DNA from: Klebsiella pneumoniae
Lineage (GTDB): Bacteria; Pseudomonadota; Gammaproteobacteria; Eutrophobiales; Eutrophobiaceae
Direction of reading: 5' to 3'
Assembly: GCA_945878555.1 (NCBI GenBank)
Contig: CAMDWI010000004.1
Span: 1 to 64,000 of the forward strand
DNA: 64,000 nucleotides
The position numbers and the translations under genes were made by a program. Positions 47,934 through 57,105 of this stretch are shown one piece after another (position 1 is the stretch's first letter; the number at the start of each line of letters is the position of its first letter). The notes under the pieces were generated by a model, which worked only from the letters and a program-made list of their open reading frames with translations, was not told the origin of the DNA and made no database searches.

Positions 47934-49013
47934 ATGGCTAAACGCGCACTGATTACAGGAATTACCGGGCAAGATGGATCCTATCTTGCAGAGTTATTGC
48001 ATGAGAAGGGATATGAAATATACGGCATAATCCGGCAAAGTTCATCGTTCAATACCCAGCGTATTGAACACCTGTATATCAAGGAATTAATCAAGGATAT
48101 GCACAAGGACATTAAAATATCCCTGCTCTACGGGGATATGACAGACTCCTCCAGTCTGGTCCGGATAATAAACGATATAAAGCCTGATGAAGTATATAAT
48201 CTTGCAGCACAATCACATGTAAGAATCTCGTTCGATGTGCCTGAATATACCGCCAATACGGACGCTATGGGCGCGCTTAGATTACTGGAAGCAATTCGCT
48301 TTCTGGGCTTGAACAAGCATACACGCATATATCAGGCATCCACATCAGAGTTGTTTGGGAAAGTAGTGGAAGTTCCCCAGACGGAAAACACACCATTCTA
48401 TCCGCGCAGTCCGTATGGCGTTGCAAAATTATATGGTTACTGGATTACAAAGAATTACCGTGAAGCTTATAATATGCATGCCTCCAACGGTATTCTTTTC
48501 AATCACGAATCAGAACGTCGTGGCGAGAATTTTGTTACCAGAAAGATTACTCTTTCTGCTGTCCGAATATCCAAAGGCACGCAAGATAAACTCTATCTGG
48601 GTAACCTTAATGCGAAGCGGGATTGGGGTTACGCCAAGGACTACGTTGAGTGTATGTGGCGAATCCTGCAGCAGGATGAGCCTGATGATTATGTGATTGC
48701 TACGGGCACTACACATACAGTGCGGGAGTTTGCAGAGAAGGCTTTCGCAGAGGTTGGCATTACGATTGAGTGGTCCGGGGAGGGGGTAAATGAGGTTGGT
48801 ATAGATGTGAAAACGGGTCGGGTTATTATTGAAATAGACCCTTACTACTTCCGGCCTACCGAGGTAGATTTGTTGATAGGTGATTCCACCAAGGCGCAGA
48901 AAAAGCTGGGATGGAACCCTCAAGCAACGACATTCGAAGAACTTATCAGGATCATGGTCAGGTATGACCTCGAAACATATGGCATGGGCCAGGTCAATAA
49001 CAAGAATTTATAG
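47934..49013 (+). CDS. gmd: GDP-mannose 4,6-dehydratase
   Basis: 359 residues. NADP motif [12 protein letters not shown] at the N terminus, [13 protein letters not shown], catalytic Thr137 and Glu139 in ASTSELFG, Tyr161/Lys165 in SPYGVAK, and [20 protein letters not shown]. All residues of a working Gmd are present. It makes GDP-4-keto-6-deoxymannose, precursor of GDP-fucose, rhamnose, perosamine and C-methyl sugars. AAGGA lies five bases before the ATG. It starts a compact GDP-sugar block with the next three genes. Confidence 0.95.
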   Translation: MAKRALITGITGQDGSYLAELLHEKGYEIYGIIRQSSSFNTQRIEHLYIKELIKDMHKDIKISLLYGDMTDSSSLVRIINDIKPDEVYNLAAQSHVRISFDVPEYTANTDAMGALRLLEAIRFLGLNKHTRIYQASTSELFGKVVEVPQTENTPFYPRSPYGVAKLYGYWITKNYREAYNMHASNGILFNHESERRGENFVTRKITLSAVRISKGTQDKLYLGNLNAKRDWGYAKDYVECMWRILQQDEPDDYVIATGTTHTVREFAEKAFAEVGITIEWSGEGVNEVGIDVKTGRVIIEIDPYYFRPTEVDLLIGDSTKAQKKLGWNPQATTFEELIRIMVRYDLETYGMGQVNNKNL

Positions 49014-49031
49014 AGTAATCCGGGGTCAGAA

Positions 49032-50237
49032 ATGGAAAATATAGAACGTAAAACCTGCCGTTTGTGCGGTGCTGACAAACTGGAGTATGTCATTTCAATT
49101 GGTGATCAATATATAAATGATTTTCCGGATAATCCTGCACAGAAAGGCCGAAACGGCAAATGTCCGCTGGATGTAGTTCATTGCAAGACCTGTGATCTGT
49201 TCCAGTTAAAACATACAGCACCACAGGAACTGCTTTATTCGCGACACTACTGGTACAAGTCCGGCATAAACGAGACTATCAAACGTGATTTGAAGGAAAT
49301 TGCAGAAGTCGCTGTAAAAATCGCTAATATCAAACCTGATGACGTTATTCTGGATATCGGAGCCAATGACGGTACCATGCTTGGTAATCTGGCCGGCAAA
49401 GCCATTACCGTTGGTTGTGAACCGGCATCAAATCTGCAGCAGGAATTACGGACAAGATGCAGCCACGTAATTCATGATTTCTGGAACATTGAGAACTATG
49501 AAAAACTCGGTCTGCCCAAGGCAAAGGCAATCACGGCTTTGGGAATGTTTTACGACATGGAAGACCCGAACCAGTTTATACGTGATGCGGCAAAAGCACT
49601 TGCTCAAGATGGTGTATTCATTGCCCAGTTAATGACACTCAAACCGATGCTTGATAATAATGATCTGGGTAATATTTGTCATGAACATCTGGAATTCTAC
49701 ACTTACAAGTCCCTCAGGTATCTGTTCGAACATAACGGACTTGAGATATACAAAATTGAAGAGAACAGCATTAATGGGGGTAGTTACAGGATATTTGCCC
49801 GTCATCTGGACAAAGGCAGTATTGATTTTGCTGAAAACTATACGGCTAAAGATCTCGTTGCGTTCAAGGACAGACTTGACAGGAATCGCGAACTTTGCCG
49901 GGCCTATATAAAAAAGGCGGCGTCCGCAGGCAAGAAAATTTATGGTTATGGGGCATCTACGAAGGGAAATTGCATACTGCAATATTATGACCTTGGTAGT
50001 GAGGATATAATTGCAGTTGCTGACAAAAACCCTGAAAAATGGGGCAAGTATACCTTGACTGACATCCCTATAATTTCTGAAGATGAGGCCAGAAAGCTGG
50101 CGGATGTCTTTTTAATCCTGCCTTTCGGTTTTACCGATGAATTTGTGCGCAGGGAGACAGAATGGCTGGACTCGGGTGGTACTTTTATCGTTCCTCTGCC
50201 GAATTTTCGCGAGATTACCATTCGCGACGTTAAATGA
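49032..50237 (+). CDS. NDP-sugar C-methyltransferase (TylC3/CloU type)
   Basis: 401 residues in the three-part layout of sugar C-methyltransferases. An N-terminal zinc domain has CRLCG and HCKTCDLFQL cysteine pairs. A central SAM domain has VILDIGANDGTML, and HEHLEFYTYKSLRYLFEHNGLEI with the catalytic His region. A C-terminal Rossmann-like domain has IYGYGASTKGNCILQYY and ADKNPEKWGKY. These enzymes methylate C3 of 4-keto-6-deoxy sugars. Lying directly after gmd, the likely substrate is GDP-4-keto-6-deoxymannose, giving a branched sugar. Its stop overlaps the next ATG. Confidence 0.87.
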   Translation: MENIERKTCRLCGADKLEYVISIGDQYINDFPDNPAQKGRNGKCPLDVVHCKTCDLFQLKHTAPQELLYSRHYWYKSGINETIKRDLKEIAEVAVKIANIKPDDVILDIGANDGTMLGNLAGKAITVGCEPASNLQQELRTRCSHVIHDFWNIENYEKLGLPKAKAITALGMFYDMEDPNQFIRDAAKALAQDGVFIAQLMTLKPMLDNNDLGNICHEHLEFYTYKSLRYLFEHNGLEIYKIEENSINGGSYRIFARHLDKGSIDFAENYTAKDLVAFKDRLDRNRELCRAYIKKAASAGKKIYGYGASTKGNCILQYYDLGSEDIIAVADKNPEKWGKYTLTDIPIISEDEARKLADVFLILPFGFTDEFVRRETEWLDSGGTFIVPLPNFREITIRDVK

Positions 50238-50674
50238 TACCGGAACAGGATTATAAAAATATCGTCGAGCAGATGCCGATAGTCTGCATCGATGCGGTAA
50301 TCATGAATCAGAAGGGCCAGTACCTGCTGATTAGAAGGAAAAATGAACCTCTGCTCGGGGAATACTGGGTGCCGGGAGGGCGTTTGCTCAAGAATGAAAC
50401 CCTGCATGACGCAGTACTGCGCAAGGTAAGTCAGGAACTCGGTATCGGGTCACGGATAATCATGCCGCTCGGTGTTTATGAAGACTTCTTTGACAAGAGT
50501 CCGTTAAATCCAGCAACAGGTTTACATACTATCAGTATAGTTTTTTTGTTGATGGCTGAATCCGGTGACGTCAGGCTCGATGACCAGAGTGATGATTGGG
50601 GCTGGTTTGATCAACTTCCCGAACGGCTGAAAAAAATGACATCTTTTAATACACTGGATGGGTTAATAAATTGA
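50234..50674 (+). CDS. GDP-mannose mannosyl hydrolase-like Nudix protein
   Basis: 146 residues. The Nudix helix is GGRLLKNETLHDAVLRKVSQELGI, lacking one of the usual acidic residues exactly as Gmm/WcaH proteins do, and the lead LGEYWVPGGR is typical of that family. Gmm hydrolyses GDP-mannose or GDP-glucose to GDP and free sugar, and is found beside gmd in colanic-acid and O-antigen loci, where it may trim donor pools. It is coupled to the genes on both sides (ATGA upstream, TTGA downstream). Confidence 0.85.
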   Translation: MIPEQDYKNIVEQMPIVCIDAVIMNQKGQYLLIRRKNEPLLGEYWVPGGRLLKNETLHDAVLRKVSQELGIGSRIIMPLGVYEDFFDKSPLNPATGLHTISIVFLLMAESGDVRLDDQSDDWGWFDQLPERLKKMTSFNTLDGLIN

Positions 50675-51654
50675 AAAAAGCACTGGTATTGGGTGTAACA
50701 GGACAAGACGGATCCTATCTGGCAGAAATTCTGCTCGAAAAAGGATATGAAGTTCATGGGATGGTAAGGCGTTCTGCTACGGGCAATCTGCGCAATATAC
50801 AGCACCTTGTAGACAATCCTGAATTGTTCAATGTCAGGTTTTTTCTACAGCGTGGTGACCTGGCGGATACAACGTCACTGTATCGTATAATTACACAGCT
50901 AAAACCTGATGAAATCTATAATGAAGCGGATCAGGACCATGTGGCATGGAGTTATGATATGGTCGATTACTCCATGGATATCACTGGTGCAGCCGTTGGG
51001 CGTATTCTCGAAATTATCAAACAAGTCAATCCGGCCATCAGGTACTTCCAGCCGTGTACCTCGAATATGTTTGGATTAAACGAGGATTTGACTCAGAACG
51101 AATTAACGCCTTTTAATCCGCAAAGTCCCTATGCTGTGTGCAAAATCCAGGCTTATTATCTGGTTCGTTATTATCGTCAGGCGCATGGAATATTTGCTGC
51201 CACTGCCATACTTTACAATCATGAATCACCCCGCCGGACGGAGGAGTATGTCACCAGAAAGATCACGCGCTCTGTTGCAAGGATCGCTGCCGGCAAACAG
51301 GACAAATTGAAACTGGGTGATCTCAGCGCCAGAATAGACTGGGGTTATGCCCGGGAATATATGGAAGCGGCCTGGCAAATTTTGCAGCAGGACAATCCTG
51401 ATGACTATATTATCGCCAGCGGCGAAGGCCACTCAATCCGGGAGTTTGTGGATGCAGCTTTTTCCATTGTGAACCTGGATCCTGAAAAATATGTGATATC
51501 AGACAAGGCCCTGTATCGCCCGACCAAAACCAGTGTGCTGATAGGTGATACTTCAAAAGCAAGACAGAAGTTCGGATTTGAGCCAAAGGTCAAATTTCGT
51601 GAACTGGTCAGGTTAATGGTTGAATCGGACATCAAGTCTGTACAAGATGAATAG
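50671..51654 (+). CDS. Gmd paralogue lacking the catalytic glutamate
   Basis: 327 residues from a TTG start that overlaps the previous stop. It follows Gmd throughout ([46 protein letters not shown]) but differs at the active site: CTSNMFG puts Asn132 where Gmd has the catalytic Glu, and NEADQDHVAWSYD replaces NLAAQSHV. Tyr154 and Lys158 are intact, so NAD(P)-dependent hydride chemistry should persist. It is therefore more likely a 4-reductase or epimerase acting after Gmd and the C-methyltransferase than a second dehydratase. That function is inferred. Confidence 0.75.
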   Translation: MKKALVLGVTGQDGSYLAEILLEKGYEVHGMVRRSATGNLRNIQHLVDNPELFNVRFFLQRGDLADTTSLYRIITQLKPDEIYNEADQDHVAWSYDMVDYSMDITGAAVGRILEIIKQVNPAIRYFQPCTSNMFGLNEDLTQNELTPFNPQSPYAVCKIQAYYLVRYYRQAHGIFAATAILYNHESPRRTEEYVTRKITRSVARIAAGKQDKLKLGDLSARIDWGYAREYMEAAWQILQQDNPDDYIIASGEGHSIREFVDAAFSIVNLDPEKYVISDKALYRPTKTSVLIGDTSKARQKFGFEPKVKFRELVRLMVESDIKSVQDE

Positions 51655-53461
51655 CGACTTTACCAGAGCCGCCAATTATAATACCGGTATAGCCAGGATA
51701 AATCATGCCTGTGACATGGCAATAACGAAACTGCTTGTGCTGGAAAACCGGACATTGAATGCCGGGATAAATTATTATTATTGCGCGTCATTTCTTATAA
51801 TTGTAACAGCTGTCCTGATTAAGCTTCCCGCTCTGGTCACCTCGGCAGAGTTCTACGCGGAAACGATGACCATATTCTTCAAGGAAGCCCGCGAGAATTC
51901 TGTCTGGGGTCTGGTGAAATATGTCTGGGCAGACTATCTGGTCTCTTTCCAGTTACTGGTCTCATATATTCTGGTTCGCGTATTTGGTGTTATTGATTAT
52001 TTTCCTGGCACAGTCAATTTTATATTCCTGCTTTTTGTTGCCTTTTCGGCTTCACTGATAAATCTGCGAGCCTTCAGGGTATTAATTGCCTCAGACTTTC
52101 TCAGATTCATGATCGGCTTGTCAGTTGGACTCACTCCGAATTTTGAGCTGTATGAATTACTGCACTCGAACCTGTTCGGTATCATGATTTACATGTTGTT
52201 TATGTTTGTTGACAAGAACCAGTTTAACCGCTGGTTTTTTTATGCCATAACCTTTTTGCTGTTTATGGTTGGCATCTCCAGACCAAATATGGTTGCGTTT
52301 TTCCCTGTATATCTGGTTTTGCTGATATTTGCTATAAGACAACATCGTTTTCGAGATATTGTATTTTACAGCGCAGGATGTGTTTCTCTGGCCCTTCAGT
52401 CATATGTGATGATAATGGCGCAACTTTACTGGTCTGTCAGGAAAGACACAGGTATCTATAATGATATATCTGGAATTGCCAGTATTTTTGCTCCGCTGGA
52501 AGCAACAGTTAATCACTACTTCCGTACCATGCTGGGCGTAATATTCAATCAGCAAATCAACGGTACGGGGTTGATATTAACCCTGATTTGCATTGTTTCA
52601 GCCGCAATCCTCATTTCGTGTTTCTATCTGTACCGCAAAAAAAGATATCTTGCATTATATTGTTTTGGTGTCTCCCAGCTCATAACTTTTGGTCTGTTAT
52701 ATTTTGTAGCATTCAGCTCACCGATCACAATAGACTGGGAAATGATGCGTTATGACACGATGCGCTGGTGGATATATTCAAACTATGTAATGTATATCTC
52801 GTTAATGGTACTTGCATATAATACCGTTGAAGCAGCCCTTTCCGGGGTATCAATACCTGTAGTCGATAAAATACTGACTAAAACAAGCTCAATCAGGTTA
52901 CATGAGTTGTTGTTACGTGGTGCAGTACTCGCGATGGCATTATTACCGGTAGTATTTCATATACACCCGTTCTATAGATATGTGGACCCATGGGGTGGAC
53001 ACGACTCTTTATCAAACTGGGAAAGATATCGTCATCTTTTGAAAGAAGATGACTATTATATTCCCACAAATCCGATCCAGAACTACCAATGGGGCATCTG
53101 GAAAGATAACGAAGGTCTTCGAATTGATATCAGGGATAAGGATCCTGTCAGTGGTGTACAACTTTCTGATACTTCAGGCGAACTAATGCTCAGAAGTATT
53201 CTCGTGATAAATCACGATTACTATGACAGTATTAAAGATCTCATCATAAAGGCCTACGACAAATCAGGCAAGGAAATCGCAATTCCCCATCGATTGAATG
53301 AATTCAGGGACAGGTATATGTATTATTATTTTACAGAACGCGTGCGCCCATATAGTCTGCGTTTTTTTAATGAGAAGTTGGAAAGTATAAAAATTAATCC
53401 TGATTTTCTGATGTTTGGAAAACTTGAATCCAGCGAGACCATAGTGATATCAGGATTATAG
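51647..53461 (+). CDS. Polytopic membrane protein A of a tandem pair, possible GT-C transferase
   Basis: 604 residues from ATG 51647, overlapping the previous stop by eight bases. Ten or more hydrophobic segments span residues 40-450, with a soluble C-terminal domain of about 150 residues. The first loop after a helix is PALVTSAEFYAETMTIFFKEAREN, then WADYLVSFQLLVSYILV; both recur in the next gene. Acidic residues in the first external loop suggest GT-C-type chemistry. I do not recognise a named family. It may transfer a polyprenyl-linked sugar made by the enzyme at 58102. Confidence 0.6.
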   Translation: MNSDFTRAANYNTGIARINHACDMAITKLLVLENRTLNAGINYYYCASFLIIVTAVLIKLPALVTSAEFYAETMTIFFKEARENSVWGLVKYVWADYLVSFQLLVSYILVRVFGVIDYFPGTVNFIFLLFVAFSASLINLRAFRVLIASDFLRFMIGLSVGLTPNFELYELLHSNLFGIMIYMLFMFVDKNQFNRWFFYAITFLLFMVGISRPNMVAFFPVYLVLLIFAIRQHRFRDIVFYSAGCVSLALQSYVMIMAQLYWSVRKDTGIYNDISGIASIFAPLEATVNHYFRTMLGVIFNQQINGTGLILTLICIVSAAILISCFYLYRKKRYLALYCFGVSQLITFGLLYFVAFSSPITIDWEMMRYDTMRWWIYSNYVMYISLMVLAYNTVEAALSGVSIPVVDKILTKTSSIRLHELLLRGAVLAMALLPVVFHIHPFYRYVDPWGGHDSLSNWERYRHLLKEDDYYIPTNPIQNYQWGIWKDNEGLRIDIRDKDPVSGVQLSDTSGELMLRSILVINHDYYDSIKDLIIKAYDKSGKEIAIPHRLNEFRDRYMYYYFTERVRPYSLRFFNEKLESIKINPDFLMFGKLESSETIVISGL

Positions 53462-53660
53462 TTCATGGATGATTCTGTCAGTAATAACATGGGGAAGTGT
53501 TTTCAGGTGTAAGTAGTGATTGGGGATATATTTCCTCGATCGCAAAAACATTATTTTTTGGCCGGAATTATATTTAATATAAATAATTATAAATCAACCT
53601 GAAATTATTGTTTCAAGGCATGATTGGTCACATCTTGTATTATTTGTTCGGGGAGGGGGC

Positions 53661-55511
53661 ATGAAAGATACTGCCAGCATTGGTAATGAACGTGTTTCAT
53701 TTCATCGTACTACTCAATCCAGTAGAGAATCTACAGCGCAATCTTTGCTCAATATGAGCAAGATTCTGGTAATGTTTGTAGTTGCCATATTGACGAAATC
53801 GAAGGTGAATTATTTCTTTTATATTTCATTTTTTTCAGTGGTAATTGCTGTACTGATAAAACTTCCATCTTTAGTAGTTACACCGGAGTTTTATGCAGAA
53901 ACAATGACGATATTTTTTGAAAGGGCAAGGAGTAATACATTATTTGAGTTATTGACATTTGTAGAAGCAGATTACCTCGTTACATTTCAATTGCTGGTAT
54001 CATATGTCCTGGTCAATTTTTTCGGGGTTGAAGATCATTTTCCGGGTGTAATTAACTTTTTATTTCTGTTGTTTATCGCATTTTCTGTTTCATTGATCAA
54101 TATGCGTGACTTTCGTGTATTGATAAAATCTGATTATCTAAGGTTTATGATCGGATTATCCTTGGGGTTGACCCCTTATGTGGAAGTGTATCAACTATTA
54201 CATGCCAACCTCTTTGGGGTCATGATTTATTACCTGTTTATTTTTGTAGATAAAAACAGGATCGGAACATCGCTTTTTTACACACTGGTTATTTTTCTTT
54301 TTCTGGTAGGGATCGCAAGGCCAAATATGGTTGCTTTTCTTCCTGTCTATACAATTCTGCTATTTTTGGCCATAAAGAAACGTAAAGTACGAGACATAAT
54401 CTTTTACGGTACAGGATGTGTCTCGCTTGGGTTGCAGTCATTCGTTATGATAATGGCCCAGTTATACTGGTCTGTTCAGAAAGATTCAGGTATATATAAT
54501 GTAATAACTGGTATCGGAAGTTTTATAGAGCCGGTCTATATAACTGTCTTATATTATTTTCGGACGATATTGGGAGTTATTTTCAAGGAGTTGAGCGGAC
54601 GTTATATCCTTACATCCCTGCTTTTCATTACCGTGATCTTGATTCTGTTGATGTGTTATCAGTTATATATAAAACGGAAATATTTTGTATTGAAATTCTT
54701 TATCGCATCACAGATTATTATCCTGTTGCTGGTATATCTGATCGCTTTCAGTTCGCCTGCTTCAGTGCGTGTTGACTGGAGCATCATCCATTATGATCCC
54801 ATGCGTTGGTGGGCATATTCAAATTATATTACGTATATATCACTGATGGTTCTGGCTTATAATGCTGTGCAGGTGACTATCTCAGGCCTGTCAAACACCA
54901 GACTACGAGATTACTTTTCCCGGATTTCAACTGTGGTCTTGTCAATATTGCCAGTGCTATTCCATATATTGCCTTTCTACTACTATCAGGACGTCTATGC
55001 AGGAAGTGCATCATTATCCAACTGGGAGAGATACCGACATCTGATGCAAAATGAGAATTACTATATACCAATCAACCCTCCGGAGGGTTTTAACTGGGGG
55101 TTGGCCAAGGATAATGAGGTCCTTAGATTTGATATTATAGATGAATCATCTTTGGTGACAGATAAGCATGACAAAAACAAGCTCGTCGAAACCAATCTAA
55201 TCGACTTTTCAAAAGTAAATGCCAATCTTAAATTACGAGGTATAATGCTCGTAAATCACGGTTATCACAACATTGTTGATGATATTGTCATCAGGGCCTA
55301 TGACAAGGATGGTAAAACTATTGCGATTCCACATCGGCTTGATGATTTCAGTGACAAGTATTTATACTATCATTTTGCTGATCGCATTCAACCGGCCAGT
55401 ATTGCCTTTTTTAATGAGAATCTTCAAAGGATGAGTATCAGATCTGATTTTATCTTCTTTGGAAAGATGGATTCATACCCTCAATCACTGGTTATAAAAG
55501 TTTTAAAATAA
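53661..55511 (+). CDS. Polytopic membrane protein B of a tandem pair, possible GT-C transferase
   Basis: 616 residues, clearly a paralogue of the preceding gene along its whole length: VTPEFYAETMTIFFERARSN, SRPNMVAF against ARPNMVAF, VMIMAQLYWSV in both, MRWWAYSNYITYISLMVLAYN against MRWWIYSNYVMYISLMVLAYN, and SLSNWERYRHL in both. The N-terminal 40 residues are unique. A very strong GGGAGGGGGC ribosome-binding site precedes the ATG. The 199-bp A+T-rich gap upstream may carry its own promoter. Divergence shows the duplication is old enough for specialisation. Confidence 0.62.
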   Translation: MKDTASIGNERVSFHRTTQSSRESTAQSLLNMSKILVMFVVAILTKSKVNYFFYISFFSVVIAVLIKLPSLVVTPEFYAETMTIFFERARSNTLFELLTFVEADYLVTFQLLVSYVLVNFFGVEDHFPGVINFLFLLFIAFSVSLINMRDFRVLIKSDYLRFMIGLSLGLTPYVEVYQLLHANLFGVMIYYLFIFVDKNRIGTSLFYTLVIFLFLVGIARPNMVAFLPVYTILLFLAIKKRKVRDIIFYGTGCVSLGLQSFVMIMAQLYWSVQKDSGIYNVITGIGSFIEPVYITVLYYFRTILGVIFKELSGRYILTSLLFITVILILLMCYQLYIKRKYFVLKFFIASQIIILLLVYLIAFSSPASVRVDWSIIHYDPMRWWAYSNYITYISLMVLAYNAVQVTISGLSNTRLRDYFSRISTVVLSILPVLFHILPFYYYQDVYAGSASLSNWERYRHLMQNENYYIPINPPEGFNWGLAKDNEVLRFDIIDESSLVTDKHDKNKLVETNLIDFSKVNANLKLRGIMLVNHGYHNIVDDIVIRAYDKDGKTIAIPHRLDDFSDKYLYYHFADRIQPASIAFFNENLQRMSIRSDFIFFGKMDSYPQSLVIKVLK

Positions 55512-55512
55512 T

Positions 55513-55950
55513 ATGAATTTAGTCAGAATAGTTAATGAAGGCCAGCTGATTGCAATAATTTTGCGAGGTGATTCGCTTGATGAAGGCATAGAGTTCTATA
55601 CATCAGATGATTCTGCCCAGCAAGTAGGCGCCATGTCCTGGTCAGTTGGTCATCAGGTTACACCGCACATTCATCAAATTGTGGAACGCAAGGTGATGCG
55701 AACCCAGGAAGTTCTGATTATCAAAAAGGGAAAGGTTCGTATGGATCTTTACGATGATAACCAGAACTATCTGGAAAGTCATATTGCGGGCGCAGGCGAT
55801 ATTATATACCTGTCCAGTGGGGGGCATGGGTTTACTATGCTGGAAGATACTGTAATGGTGGAAATCAAACAAGGTCCGTATGTCGGAGTGCAGGACAAGG
55901 TGCGTTTTGATACTGTGAATGAATCACGACTGGATATCAAAAGCATATGA
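55513..55950 (+). CDS. Cupin-fold protein of the sugar locus
   Basis: 145 residues. A cupin motif is visible: HQVTPHIHQIVERK supplies His-X-His, with EVLIIKKGKVRMDLYDD, then GDIIYLSSGGHGF supplying the later His. Metal binding is therefore likely. Small cupins in such loci act as sugar-nucleotide isomerases or epimerases or are uncharacterised; this one does not match RmlC or FdtA motifs. Its last codons overlap the aminotransferase start (ATGA), suggesting it works with that enzyme. Confidence 0.68.
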   Translation: MNLVRIVNEGQLIAIILRGDSLDEGIEFYTSDDSAQQVGAMSWSVGHQVTPHIHQIVERKVMRTQEVLIIKKGKVRMDLYDDNQNYLESHIAGAGDIIYLSSGGHGFTMLEDTVMVEIKQGPYVGVQDKVRFDTVNESRLDIKSI

Positions 55951-57083
55951 AAAGTTATCCTGTAAATGAACCGTTGCTCGACGGGAATGAAAGAAAGTAC
56001 CTCAACGAGTGTATCGACTCAGGCTGGTTATCCAGTGAAGGACCGTTTGTCGAAAAATTTGAAAAATCGTTTGCAGAGTATGTGGGTTGTAAGTACGGTG
56101 TCGCAGTATCGAATGGCACTGCCGCGCTGGAAGTTGCCTTATATGCGGCGGGACTCAAGCCTGGTGATGAAGTTATAATGCCTTCATTTACCATTATTTC
56201 GTGTGCAATAGCCTGTGTTCGTCTTGGATTGATCCCGGTACTGGTTGATATTGATCCACACACCTGGACTATGAATGTGCAGCAGATAGAATCAAGGATC
56301 ACCACACGTACCCGGGCCATAATGCCAGTGCATATTTATGGACACCCGGTTGATATGGATACAGTCTTCATTCTTGCTGAAAAGCACGGTTTGAAGATTA
56401 TTGAGGATGCTGCAGAAGTACAGGGTGCTGAATATCTGAGTACACATCGTAATAAAACCTGGCTCAAGTGTGGAAGCATGTCAGATGTTGCAGCGACCAG
56501 CTTTTATGCCAACAAGATTATTACGACCGGTGAAGGTGGCATGGTTGTTACCAATGACAAGACAATTGCTGAACGTGCCAAATCATATAGAAATCTGTGT
56601 TTCAGGCCAGAACAGCGTTTTTTACATACCGAACTTGGATATAACTTCCGGATGACCAACCTGCAGGCGGCTGTTGGTCTGGCGCAGGTTGAACAGATTG
56701 AACGTTTTGTAGGGATAAAGCGTCGGATTGGTGAATATTATCGCCATAAGTTTACGGGTATTAAGGGCCTTAGATTTATGCCTGAAATGAAATGGGCACG
56801 ATCAGTATACTGGATGTATTCAGTCGAACTTGATCCAGAACGAGGTATTACTGCCAAAGAGATGATGAACCGACTAAAGGCGCATAATGTCGGTACTCGT
56901 CCATTTTTTATGGGTATGCACAGTCAGCCAGTTTTACAGGATCTTGGACTGTTCAAGGGTGAAAGTTATCCTAATACTGATCATGCCTATAAGTGGGGGT
57001 TTTACCTTCCAAGCGGGATGACATTGACAGAAAAGCTGGTAGATGAAATTGTTGATATTGTTGTTCACGAGTTGAATGTGTAG
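55947..57083 (+). CDS. DegT/DnrJ/EryC1/StrS aminotransferase, GDP-perosamine synthase-like
   Basis: 378 residues, PLP-dependent. The PLP lysine is Lys190 in SFYANKIITTGEGGMVVTND, a segment very close to the RfbE/Per perosamine synthases, as are VAVSNGTAALEVAL, AIMPVHIYGHPVDMD and GYNFRMTNLQAAVGLAQ. Per transfers an amino group from glutamate to C4 of GDP-4-keto-6-deoxymannose, which gmd upstream supplies. The lysine excludes the ColD-type dehydratases, which have His there. A substrate altered by the C-methyltransferase or the Gmd paralogue is possible. Confidence 0.83.
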   Translation: MKSYPVNEPLLDGNERKYLNECIDSGWLSSEGPFVEKFEKSFAEYVGCKYGVAVSNGTAALEVALYAAGLKPGDEVIMPSFTIISCAIACVRLGLIPVLVDIDPHTWTMNVQQIESRITTRTRAIMPVHIYGHPVDMDTVFILAEKHGLKIIEDAAEVQGAEYLSTHRNKTWLKCGSMSDVAATSFYANKIITTGEGGMVVTNDKTIAERAKSYRNLCFRPEQRFLHTELGYNFRMTNLQAAVGLAQVEQIERFVGIKRRIGEYYRHKFTGIKGLRFMPEMKWARSVYWMYSVELDPERGITAKEMMNRLKAHNVGTRPFFMGMHSQPVLQDLGLFKGESYPNTDHAYKWGFYLPSGMTLTEKLVDEIVDIVVHELNV

Positions 57084-57105
57084 TTAATCCGGGACGATCA
57101 ACATA

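Noticed and set aside
50671-51654. Calling the second Gmd-like gene a redundant GDP-mannose 4,6-dehydratase
   Set aside because: The catalytic Glu is Asn and the conserved NLAAQSHV segment is changed, so a plain duplicate call would be misleading.
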